Of a DNA stretch of 64,000 nt, positions 37,666-47,619 are shown piece by piece. The notes under the pieces were generated by a model, which had not been told where the DNA came from, ran no database searches, and worked only from the letters and a program-made list of their open reading frames with translations. This DNA is from Leptodontidium sp. MPI-SDFR-AT-0119 (Eukaryota > Ascomycota > Leotiomycetes > Helotiales > Leptodontidiaceae), in assembly GCA_020726505.1 (NCBI GenBank), contig JAHLEZ010000028.1, forward strand, positions 372,001-436,000. The letters run 5' to 3'. Numbering within the stretch: position 1 is the stretch's first letter; the number at the start of each line of letters is the position of its first letter. Position numbers and translations under genes: made by a program.

Positions 37666-38831
37666 GAGGGTTGCAGCACGGTATTGATTTCTTAATATAT
37701 ACGTCACGTTGATAAAAATGATTTATTTAACGTCCCAATGACAAACCCAAACTGCGATCCGTTTAATTTAATTATGCACTCAATTAGTTACGGCCTTGAC
37801 TACGTTCACTGGTTCGAGCTAGTTTCACTGGACGGCCTCCGTTGAGTGAGGTCGCTCAGAACAAAACTGTGGCCTCTCTAGCAGTTAAAGGGTGCTCGTA
37901 TAGGTTTTATGAGGCCTGTCTGTGCTTAACACCTCTAATTTTTATTTGCTATGTTATAAACTGGTAGAAGATGGTAGAAGGAGACAAAGTATTTAAACGA
38001 ACAAGAAACTTCGGTACTATTCTAAAGGCGCCTTTACGGCAATAGAAATGTGGGGAGCGACATGTGGACTGTCAGCGAGGATGCGAGGATGGGAGGATGT
38101 GCCTGGCAACCTAAAATGTGAGCTTATGACTACCCGAGATTCTCGTTAAAGACAAGTGCTAGATACTACATATAAATTGATGTGTCCTTTGTCTGCGGTA
38201 TATGAGTTTATAATCGTGTGGAAGGATGGCGCTATCTTTTGTAGAGATGAAACCTCTTCGTTGTGTATTATTGCTAACCTCGACGATATCGCTTATCGAC
38301 GTGGAGAATTGACACGAGTTCTAGTGCCTGTTTTTGGCAAGCTTCCATGGCTTCGCCAAGTGAACCCTCTAAAGCAAGACGATGCTGTTCAGTGACCTTT
38401 AGGTAGGCATTGTAGTTTTGCTGGAGAAGTTTGGCGGTTGGGTATTACCAAAAGCCTATTGATTTTCCAACTACCAGAATCGTATTGGCTACAGTGATCA
38501 GAGCCCCAAGTGGAAGGACTTCTCTACCATTTATGACGTGAGGGGTGAATATTCCTTCCGAATTATAATCAGACTTCATTTTAGGAGTCCATTTTGCTGT
38601 TTTGGGGTCTATGAAGGGGCCGATAAAACACGGACAAAATGATTAGGAACAGAGGCTGAAATATCTTTTGTGGATTTTTCCATGCGAGGAATACATGAGC
38701 CAAGTTGCGGCTGTGAAACAAATTAAAAGAAAGAAACCTCTCTGTACTCGAGCTACAAGGTGAATGATGCTCAAAGAATTGTACGGTGTGGCTGTCAAAA
38801 GCCTTAATATTCCCTTGTCGTTGACCCCACT
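37666..38831. other. Convergent intergenic region, no gene seen
   Basis: About 1.2 kb between the 3' ends of the polyketide synthase and the FMN oxidase genes. A 79-codon frame at 38156..38395 has no recognisable feature. Composition is mixed and locally A/T rich (37680..37760). Confidence 0.4.
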
Positions 38832-40304
38832 CTAGCTATACCAGCCATTAGGTGCCAACTGTATCTACTGATATGTTAGCAAAAGCAAGATTGAACTATG
38901 GTATGTATGTAGCGGTACTCACATAGGTACTGTTGATGTTCTTCAGATTGCCCACGCCAAGTGATGCGGCACTTATAGCAATTTCCTTCTTCAATAATTG
39001 GATAGCCCGTGTTACACCCTGGGTTCCGTACACGTTGGCAAACATGAATGGCCGTCCGAGACCTACAGCCCTCACGCCCAGAGCCAGAAGCTTCAAAGCA
39101 TCGGTACCGTACCGGACGCCACCATCAGCGTACACTTCAATCTGCTGGAATATCTCTGGATCTTTCTCGAATATTTCCAGGGCAGCTTCCACTGGGGAGG
39201 GTGAGCCGTCAAGAGCACGTCCTCCATGGTTTGAGAGAAAGATGGCACGAGCACCAACTTCCACGGCCATGCGGGCATCTTCAACAGTCTGGATTCCCTT
39301 GGGAATAATGGGGATCGAAGTCATGTTTTGGAGCTGACGGTAGTAGTCCCAGGTCATGTAAGTGTAGCGGGTCGAGCGAGCAATGTTGGTGTCGGGGACA
39401 TATCGGAGAGCGCGTTGACGGGTGCGGTCACCCGCGGAGTCGACTGTCAAAACCATAGCCTTAGCACCTGTCTGCTCGACCTGCTGGAAAAGTAATCTGT
39501 TTTCCGTTTGGTTTTTTGAAACGTAGATCTAGAACACATGATCAGAAAAGTCCCCAAAGACATTCATTGCGGTGCATCTCAAAGTCACAAACCTGCTGGA
39601 AGAGAACCTGATCTTCTGTAACTCGAGCGTTTGCGATTTCGCTGATTGAGAGCGTAGCAGCAAGAGACGGCTAGAGCAAAGTTAGCCTCAGGTTCCCTAC
39701 AACACCCAGGAAGTATATTGTGCTGGTTCTCGATACCATGTAGAGAATGCCCTCCTTTCCGGCAGCCTCCACCAGACCACGCTCAGCTTCTGGATGAGTC
39801 AAACCAGCCATAGCACAAGGACTGATGAAGAATGGGGCTGAGAAGTTGAAGCCTAGAATGCTAGTCCTGTCCTCTTGTTAGTATATAATTTAGAGAACCA
39901 AGCCACTGCTGGCCGAAAGGCCACGAACTCGAGAGAAGACTCAATATCTATAATATTAACCATGACGCGTGGCCTGAATCGGAGGCGATGAAAAGCCTCT
40001 AAGTTGTTCCTGTAGGACCATTCTCCCCCCGAGCCATATCGAAATTGAGTATATGTGGAGTCGTTCAGGATGTGTCGCGCAGCCCAATCGAAGTCAGGTA
40101 GCCCAAGAAGACGAGAAAGATCTGGGAGACTTCCATTTTGGGGTATTACGAGGGCATTGTCAATGCTAGCTGTGTTAGACTGGAGCCAATTGACCTCATC
40201 TCATTGGAGTGAAGCAGCCCATACCCAGTGTCCGGTTCATTCAAGAACAGCCGCGCTCCAAATGCTGCTGTCGCAAATGGAACGATAAGAGGAATGTTTC
40301 TCAT
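38832..40304 (-). CDS. FMN-dependent 2-hydroxyacid oxidase/dehydrogenase with signal peptide
   Basis: Six exons: 40225..40304, 39929..40165, 39737..39866, 39593..39670, 38923..39528, 38832..38858; 385 residues. The introns are 59-66 nt; intron 2 uses donor GTTCGT, and the last is placed so the protein ends LAPNGWYS. The N-terminus (MRNIPLIVPFATAAFGARL) looks like a secretion signal. Family motifs: SAPFFISPCAMAGLTHPEAE, IPIIPKGIQTVEDA with the FMN-contacting Lys, SNHGGRALDG with catalytic His276 and Arg279, and YADGGVRYGTDALK plus GLGRPF binding FMN phosphate. Relatives are glycolate and lactate oxidases and cytochrome b2 flavodomains; there is no cytochrome b5 domain here. It is convergent with the synthase and may oxidise a hydroxy-acid in the same pathway. 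Family sure, substrate unknown, last exon tentative. Confidence 0.83.
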
Positions 40305-42127
40305 GATGAAGCTGTTGCTGATCGATGAAAGTCTGATGCTGCCTTTGCGCCTCTGGTCGAAGCTGGAACTTTTCAGATCTCCCAAAGAATTGTGAGCGGT
40401 ACTCTTTTATAGAGAGAAACAGCAAATCATTCTTGGTAAACCATCCGGAAAGTCTGGGAAATTAACGATGGTTGATGACGCGGAAGCGCTGACATTGTCT
40501 CAGTGGATTGGCGGTTCACAATGGCATCCGGCGTAGGGCCATCCAAGGCGCAGTAGGATGGGCATGCTTGACAGCCCGAACTATGACTGGTAGTTCTCGG
40601 TAGTTGAGATACCAAGCCCAGGGCCGCCACGCCGTGGTCTGTATTCTCGTTTCTCGTACCTCGTACTTAGTAACTGTTTAGAGTTTTTCCTCCGACCTAG
40701 TCAGGGCGAGTAGCGAAAACGAGCATCCCGCGAAAGCGAGTTATCCTAACCCAAAATATCAAAAATTAAAGTGACCTCTGTACACACCGTAAACCCTACT
40801 AAATCTGAGTACTATTATTCCTAACTATTTATCGTCCCAAGTATCTATAACTAGAGATAGATTATGGAAGGCAGAACAAAATACTATTAGTCCAGTAAAG
40901 GAGTGTATATGCGCCATACCACACGAGAGCTGTATTGCCATCTTTAGACGAATTTGTTCAGCAGGAGTGGGACATTTGAGCATTAGGCCACGGAGGCTAC
41001 CCTTAGCCTGCTCGAGCTTCAGGGAAAACCTGTCTTTTGTAATCGCCAGCTAGCCATCGTACTTCAAAACATACGCATAGGAACTTAGGCGTTGATACAC
41101 AGTATCCTCGATCCCGAGCGTTGCTCTACTGTCTTCAACCGGATTAAATTTTCTCACGCAACGCCCTTTGTGCCAGACTTCGTAGCCTTTAAAGATAAAG
41201 GTCCAAGTTCGTAGACAGACATAATGCCCAATAAGCCTGTACCGAGAATAGAAGCTATTCGAGCGAAGTAAAATTTCGATAATAAGACTAGATGCTAGGT
41301 TTACCTATAGCTTATTTAATTAGCTCACGTCTTACGTTGCGAAATAAATGTAAAGTGAGAGGAAAGCGCAGAATGAGGATTTTGTTAGCCAATTAAAAAC
41401 ACTGTCAATTTACCAAAATGTTAAAAGAAGAATTCGAATTTCTCTATTAGTATTAATATTTTAATGCGCTTTGATACTGAGGTTGATTCTTGTGTAGTTT
41501 ACGGCTTCATTTTACTAATAATAGACGGGATATGATATTCTATTAAGTAACTTACGATACTATTTTTGCAAATCGTAATAAGAAGGATATATAGATCAAT
41601 AGCGATAGTGTAATCGACGCATGGCGTATTTTAAATAGCGTAGTCGATTTTAACTAAAAGTATGTTTGCACCCTTCAGTTTGTTTTAGACTCAAGCACGC
41701 AAAGATGCGATAAATCGTAGTATTTAATACAACGAGCTTATTGAACATTTTGAAATTGTGTAGAATAAATTTTGCCTGTTTTTGAAGAGCACGGATCAGC
41801 AGGAGCTGGTTTGACTGTTGAAACCGAGTTGAAGTCTATTCTCTTGTGACTTTTGACTCATCTAAAAGTCCTTGAATCTTCATCGAGGCAATCTGAAGCC
41901 TTGAAATATTCATAAACAGAACTATTGTCCAGATATTCAACCAAAACAGCGTCATTAGTTTGTCTCCTCTCTTGACTCATGAGACGGACACGTCCATGGT
42001 ATAAATACCCCAGTCCAGGCAGCACATAATTCTCCGACATCGACCTCCCTTCATTGATCTAGGACACCCACCGATAGTTTTTTTCAAACCACCAATCTTC
42101 AAAAAAACAACTTTTTGATCCATCGCC
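40305..42127. other. Gene-free region with an AT-rich, possibly degenerate repeat block
   Basis: About 1.8 kb. The first 350 nt is the likely FMN oxidase promoter. From about 40680 to 41800 the DNA becomes A/T rich with many TA steps and stops in every frame, unlike neighbouring promoters. This fits a worn, mutated transposon, but no terminal repeats or residual transposase reading could be assigned. Confidence 0.35.
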
Positions 42128-42613
42128 ATGTCTGAAGCAGCATCTGCAGTCAGTGCAAGCAACCAGTACCCCGTGGGCGAAAAACTCAGTCGATTCCTGT
42201 TCGACACCCAAAGGCTTCTCAGACACACTCTCCGAGACTCTCGAAAATTCCTAGGAACAAACTCCGCAAATCAAGTTGCCGTCCTAGAGTTGATCGAGAA
42301 ACTACCATACCTCGTGCAGGAGGACGCGATTGTGGGGTAGCTCGGACTTAAACGGCAATGGTTCAAGGCACCGAAATCTGAGGAGTTGCTAGAACAGGTC
42401 ATGTTGGACGCTGAAAAATCTGCAATAGATGCGCTGGATTTGATGGACTTCGAGATGGCTGAGTTCCTAGGAAGCGATGAGCATTACGAAGCGGTGCGGC
42501 GGACTATTATGCAAGGCCTCAAAGTGGTTGACTTGCTCGCGCACATGAGACTGAGGATACTGGAGAAATATTCGGATGGAGGAATAGAGATTGAGAGGGT
42601 TTCTGGAATATGA
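42128..42613 (+). CDS. Small protein of unknown function, with an in-frame TAG or a 54-nt intron
   Basis: Two stretches in the same frame (42128..42337 and 42341..42613) are separated by one TAG at 42338..42340. They look like one acidic, helical protein (MSEAASAVSASNQYPVGEKL start; LLEQVMLDAEKSAIDALDL later). One solution is a 54-nt intron, 42314..42367, with a weak donor GTGCAG and acceptor TTCAAG, giving 143 residues and removing the stop without changing frame. The other is a true nonsense codon. The family is not recognised. The ATG has a fair context (ATCGCCATGTC). Confidence 0.45.
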
Positions 42614-43561
42614 GTGGCCGGTATGGTCTGGTGGAAGTTTTGTAATCTGCGACGGGCTATATATCTCTCATTCAGTCTATGATAGTATCACGGAGTTTCT
42701 TCATCCAAAAATGAGTGAGGCTTATGTTTTCCAATTTCTTACGCTTTATCTCTGGAAACTGTGCTTCTTCTACGTAAATATTAGTCACCGCATGCACTAC
42801 TGAGAGCCCTCTGATATCTCTTCTAAAGCTTCTTTTGAAGTATCGGATTGGGACCGGCTGAAGTAAGCCGAAGTAAACAGACGCTCAGGTTAAGCGAACC
42901 ACAACCTTCGGGAAAAATGATCCTGACTTTTGCATAGGCAATATTTACTCTTCGCAACGGTAGGAACGCGCCTATAGTAACGCTACATCAATTTTGCCCT
43001 GTCAAGTCACCCAAAAACTGAGGTTGAGGCTTCTGTTTGGTCTTCCAGCATTATCAGTCCCATGATGACTTTCTCCTCAACGAAGTCAAGGGTTGCAAAG
43101 TGCCAACTGCTGCTGAGAACATTCCAAGGCCCAGGCTTACGCAGCTTGCTTACTTGGGACTGCAGTGGACCAATTGTGAATTATTCGGACCCCGTATTCG
43201 CCCGGTCTGCGGCCTAGCAGCTCGGTAACAGGGGGACGACGCTTGGCCCAGACACGTCCCGTGCCGACTTCCGTTTGCCAAGGGATATCAAGACATCGAC
43301 GGGGGAAGGAAGTTGAACATCGGGATATCGGCACAGGGAAAACAGTGGAACGCTTTGATTATTTGGTATTTGACAAAAGGACAGCTTGTGAGACTCCATA
43401 GGAACATCTCTCGTTCGAATAAGCAATTGGCTGTAGAGCAAGTAAATCCAGTAAATCCATCGCATCCGAAACCCCATGCTATGACAGTGAAATGAAATGG
43501 AATCGAAAGTTCAAAAGAGCGACAGACAGTGAACTGTCTAGGTCATCTAGTCATCTGCTCC
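42614..43561. other. Intergenic, no gene seen
   Basis: About 950 nt between the small unknown gene and the CYSTM gene. The short frames (42591..42803, 43037..43228, 43313..43495) have no protein-like features. Confidence 0.4.
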
Positions 43562-43938
43562 TTAGAAGCAGCATGTCAAGCAGTCCAAGCAGCATTCGCA
43601 CGTCTCTCCGCACAACCAACAACAGCACAACGTTGCCAAGCTAGCGATCCATGTCAGTACAATAATGTGAAGACAGCGGCAAAGGTGAGTTTCTTACCAT
43701 CCGTAAAGGCAGCCGCGGTCCTTCTCAGGAGGTGCTTGTTGGGGGGGTGGAGCTTGTTGATACATCTATGAATAGTCAGTTGTTGTCCAGGATATCGAAG
43801 GTGAAGCCATCGAGAAGGTAGTCTTACTGGTTGTTGTTGAGGGGGGTATCCGTAACCTTGTGGAGGTGGTGCACCGTAGGGCTGAGGTGGTCCATACTGC
43901 TCTGGGCCACCATACTGCTGAGGAGGGTATTGAGACAT
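43562..43938 (-). CDS. CYSTM-type cysteine-rich small membrane protein
   Basis: Three exons, 43828..43938, 43698..43765 and 43562..43640, give 85 residues. Introns 43766..43827 and 43641..43697 have donors GTAAGA and acceptors ATAG/CTAG. Exon 1 encodes a Pro/Gln/Tyr/Gly-rich head (MSQYPPQQYGGPEQYGPP), exon 2 QQAPPEKDRGCLYG, and exon 3 a Cys-packed tail (CLATLCCCWLCGETCECC). The PQ-rich head followed by a C-terminal CC/CW helix is the CYSTM layout, known in small tail-anchored proteins linked to stress and metal tolerance across eukaryotes. The precise role is unknown. The perfect phase and domain order make the splicing credible despite the small size. Confidence 0.85.
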
Positions 43939-46027
43939 GGCGGGAGGTGATGTTGTTGTTGGATTAAGGTAGAGGTGGCTTGAGGATGTGGCTTTGGATC
44001 TCGAAAGTACGTGAGAGTGAGGAAGGTTCTGACTGAAAGGCGAGACCCTGACTTTGTATTGTTACAGGTCTGGTGCCAAGGGGTTCAAGTTCAGGGATGG
44101 TACGATAGGGTCTAGCGCGCGCCTTGGAAGTGGAGTTGAGATTGGGTGGCTCAGGCTGCCAAGAAATATCAACGTGGCGTCGCTAATAATATCTCGAGAT
44201 GGAAACAATATCATGTGGCTATGCGGCCCACTTGAAGGATATTAATCCCAGCACAGCTGAATCTTTCACTTGGCGTTTGTATCGTTCTAAACTTGAGGGG
44301 TACAAATCCCTTCTGGGAAGGAAGAGCAGAGAGTTTACCGAGAGTAAACACCACACAGGAGTATCATGTTGTTGACTTCTAGAAGTGGCTTTGGTAAGTC
44401 TTGTCAACCAAGCAAGCACCTTTTGCTCTGAACCGTTGGTGAATTTTTTTTCTTCTTTTTCTTCTTGAAATCACACCTGCAGGTTTCAATTGCAATCAGC
44501 TAGAACGTGAATGTATGGCACTCATCTTTTGATTCATTCACAGTTGCCCTCTGGAGGAGCAGGTCCCTCTGGGCGATGGCGGAAATGCTACGTCCTCCTC
44601 AACTCGTCTCTAGGAGACGAAAGAAACGCCATATGGTTGCTCTGACAGGACGCGGAGATCCAAGTGATATCGGCAGCTTAATTTTTCACAAACTTTGCAG
44701 AAACATGGAATACTACATCTCTACGTATGGTGATAGTGACGGTCGACAAATTCTCCTCGACCGTCTACGCTCTGTGGGATGGTATGCTGTCAGGCTCAAT
44801 GAAGTATGAAACGTCCGTGTTGGTGGTGACCCCCTGACGCCCAACCAAGCAGCTTTCGTCTTCCGGCGTCGTTCTTCTGATGAAGATTCAAATCCTTGGG
44901 GCAAAGATTTCTCCCTGCAACGTCACATTAAGATTTCGGCGGAACGTATCGAGTGGACTCATGACCAAGTTCTGGAGCTCGCATTCGGTATGCTGCATGA
45001 CTCGGAACCAAGTCTACTGATTGATGAGACACTGAAGCAGAGACACTGAAGCGAAGGCACTGAAGCGGAGACGCGGAGAAGATATCGCCACTTGCAGCAA
45101 GATTTTTGAAAATTGTATGGGGTTATCAGTGAATTGAAGCTTCGGTATAGAATTGCTAATACCTCCAAGTCTGAGTGACCTCAGCATGGACTTGAGGTGG
45201 CACTTGGTTTGATCGCAGGGACTGGTCACTGGACTGGCGACTGGCCTGCTGCAAAATAATGATATTGGCAATCTCATAGTGAAGAATGTTGGGATTCAAT
45301 CATGGACTTCTAGCAAACTTATTGTGGTTTTTTGTCTGATCTTACCGTTGTCAGAAATCCAAAATAACAGGTGAATTTGTCTATTGCATATTGTAATTAG
45401 TATGATCGGAACTAAGATGGAAGTACATGGCTCGTGCAAGATCAACTGATATGGCATCGCCACAAAGCAAACGAGTTGACCATTAAGACGAGCTATCTGA
45501 AATCAGACTAGGTTGAGATTTAATATCCTCATAAACGTTTTAAAAAAAAATCTTAATTAATTAAAACCTTAGAAGTGCTGATCAATGAATCTCTTGAATT
45601 TTATGTGCTTTTCCCAACATGGCTGTTCAGGACCCGGTGTTGTATGCGTCTCGTCTGAAGGTGGGAAAGATTTGACCACAGCCAAATATACAAGATTGTG
45701 CTTCTCAATACCCCAGGCCATGGAGTGTTATTCCAAATCTACTGTGCGCAAGAAAAATGGTGGCAGTGACGGAAGGCGAATCCTGCAGCCCGTGAATCGA
45801 ACTAGAATTATCATTGCGCTGCTAGAATCACATAGCTAATAATGTCTGACTCCGCGAGAGGAGACCAGTTCAAAAACTTCTTATAAATACAATTCAATAA
45901 CCCTCCAACTTGCCGTTGATCACACGAAACTTCTATCCCAAAATCCTCCCAGCTCACGCAGAAAAGCCACCTTACACCCCGACCGATCAACTGAAGACAG
46001 AATACCGTCAACCACAGCACTTCAACA
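43939..46027. other. Mostly non-coding, with a possible gene remnant at 44366-45049
   Basis: A run of exon-like pieces on the plus strand can be joined in part. An ATG at 44366 is followed by donor GTAAGT (44395) and a pyrimidine-rich acceptor near 44482; a piece at about 44543..44803 carries WRSRSLWAMAEMLRPP and SVGWYAVRLNE. A last piece reads FRRRSSDEDSNPWGKDFSL and stops at 45049, but joining it in phase fails. I treat this as a possible decayed gene of unknown family. The remainder, including 45080..46027, shows nothing else except the short repeat at 45026. Confidence 0.3.
45026..45067. repeat. 14-nt tandem repeat, three copies
   Basis: Units GAGACACTGAAGCA, GAGACACTGAAGCG and AAGGCACTGAAGCG follow one another, and a fourth partial GAGACGCGG continues. 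It overlaps the stop of the gene remnant described for this region. Confidence 0.8.
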
Positions 46028-46858
46028 ATGGCGTATAACCCAAACCAGCAGATTTTTCCATTCGATCCTCTTGGGCTGTTGAGCCAAGAGACACAAGAGA
46101 GAATGCAAAGACGACATGAACAATTGGTCAAGCAACAGCAAGACCAGCAGAAAGCATGGATCCAAGCAAACCAGACCCAAATAAAAGAAGAGGCCAAAAA
46201 GTTTCTCGCTGAATGGCAGAAAGAATACCCTCTCCACGACCCCAACAGAAGTCTCGTTAACCACCTCGGTATCTTCTACCAGCTCTTGATGGTGGAGTAC
46301 ACCCCCGAATTCAACGAAGAGATTGCACGTCTCCCAGCTGGGATCGACTTTGACACTATCATCCACGACCTCGGAGTCTTGACATTCGCAGTCACTCTGC
46401 CCAAGGGAGTGGGAGATAAAGAGCTGCAGAAATGGGCACAATCCTCTTTCACCCTCATCGACACCAAGAAGGGTCCCGCCAAGGAGTCACTCAACAATCT
46501 CATCTGGTTGGTAACTCGAAAAATGGAGCTTGCTATCACCACGATGCAAACACACGTCAAGACTGTCCAGGCCGAGCTCATCAAGGGATTTGAGGAGCTC
46601 TACAACGACCACTCAATCACAGATGTGATCAACGACCGCTACGAGGATCACGCGAAGAGAAGAGACATCTTGGCGGATGAGTTTAGCAATCTCCGTAAGA
46701 GACTTAGGACTAGATTTGGAGATGCTGAGAAGAGTTTCAAAGCCAAGAACAAAGCTGATTTCAAACTACAGCCGGAGGCAGATGAAGAGCCCGAAGTACC
46801 TGAGCTGGCAGCTGAGATGGGAAGCGTGAGACTGGCTTCCGAAGCGTTTAGAGACTAG
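46028..46858 (+). CDS. Conserved-looking hypothetical protein, 276 residues
   Basis: Single exon with a good start (CAACAATGGCG). The N-terminal third is a charged Gln-rich coiled-coil (QERMQRRHEQLVKQQQDQQK); a mixed domain follows (LVNHLGIFYQLLMVEYTPEF, GVGDKELQKWAQSSFTLIDT), then another helical part (RYEDHAKRRDILADEFSNL) and an acidic tail (EADEEPEVPELAAEMG). There is no signal peptide or membrane span. I do not recognise a family. The codon pattern and length support a real gene. It stands alone in a gene-poor stretch. Confidence 0.75.
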   Translation: MAYNPNQQIFPFDPLGLLSQETQERMQRRHEQLVKQQQDQQKAWIQANQTQIKEEAKKFLAEWQKEYPLHDPNRSLVNHLGIFYQLLMVEYTPEFNEEIARLPAGIDFDTIIHDLGVLTFAVTLPKGVGDKELQKWAQSSFTLIDTKKGPAKESLNNLIWLVTRKMELAITTMQTHVKTVQAELIKGFEELYNDHSITDVINDRYEDHAKRRDILADEFSNLRKRLRTRFGDAEKSFKAKNKADFKLQPEADEEPEVPELAAEMGSVRLASEAFRD

Positions 46859-47619
46859 CAGGTGATCGTTTATGTAGATAGCCTGAGTTGACCATTGAAA
46901 TTCTTGAACATCCATTTTTTTCATTTTGAATGAAGATGCCAGCCCCATAACTTGCATCCTAAGTTCAATTATCAAGTTTAAAATGGTCCAGTAACAAGCA
47001 CCCAGTCATGACACACCAAACAGGTAAGTCACGAACATAGACAACATACAAGACAATCCGATTACGGTACTGAAAATTCAATACGTGGACATTCTTCAAC
47101 TAGAGTGACAGTAACGGTAAACGGTGAGGATGAACTAACCCTAAGCCACGTGAATATTTGTTGACTTCTAAAGTTTGCCGAGAACTAGACCTGTGTGCTA
47201 GCCTAGCCAGAACGACCCCAAAAGCTCTCTCTTCAGCATTATTATTACTATTCTGGATCTAATCTACGTTGAAAAGTGAGCGCTTGCGCAATGTTTACAA
47301 GGCACTTTCGTGCCTTGCTGAGGGGTGCCCTAGCCCCACCTCTCAGACTCCTCTTCGGGGGTTGAAGAGAGATCATGAGAACACCACTCTCCACATCCAA
47401 CAATAGACTATATTGCTTGGCTCGTTAGTAAATTCAACGTGTGATTTCAGACGTTTCAGCCCACTTCGTTCGACTATTTGAAAGTCCTACTCAAAGAAAC
47501 TAGGGAAATCATCTAGCTTCGAAGTTCAGGATAAGGCACTGAGACGAAGATGCGAAATAAACTAGGATAGCCACACATGGGGATTGCTAATATTATATCT
47601 GAATTCTGGAATGGCTTCG
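46859..47619. other. Intergenic region with a group of strong hairpins
   Basis: About 760 nt between convergent 3' ends. It has no coding potential. Its distinguishing feature is three adjacent stem-loops at 47298..47369, listed separately. Confidence 0.5.
47298..47369. other. Three consecutive stem-loops (possible structured RNA or repeat end)
   Basis: Hairpin 1 (47298..47317) is CAAGGCAC-TTTC-GTGCCTTG, eight perfect pairs. Hairpin 2 starts on the next base (47318..47346): CTGAGGGGTG pairs with CACCTCTCAG with one G-U, loop of nine. Hairpin 3 (47351..47369) is CTCTTC-GGGGGTT-GAAGAG. Together they fold 72 nt almost completely. Pairing was checked base by base; function is unknown. Confidence 0.6.
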
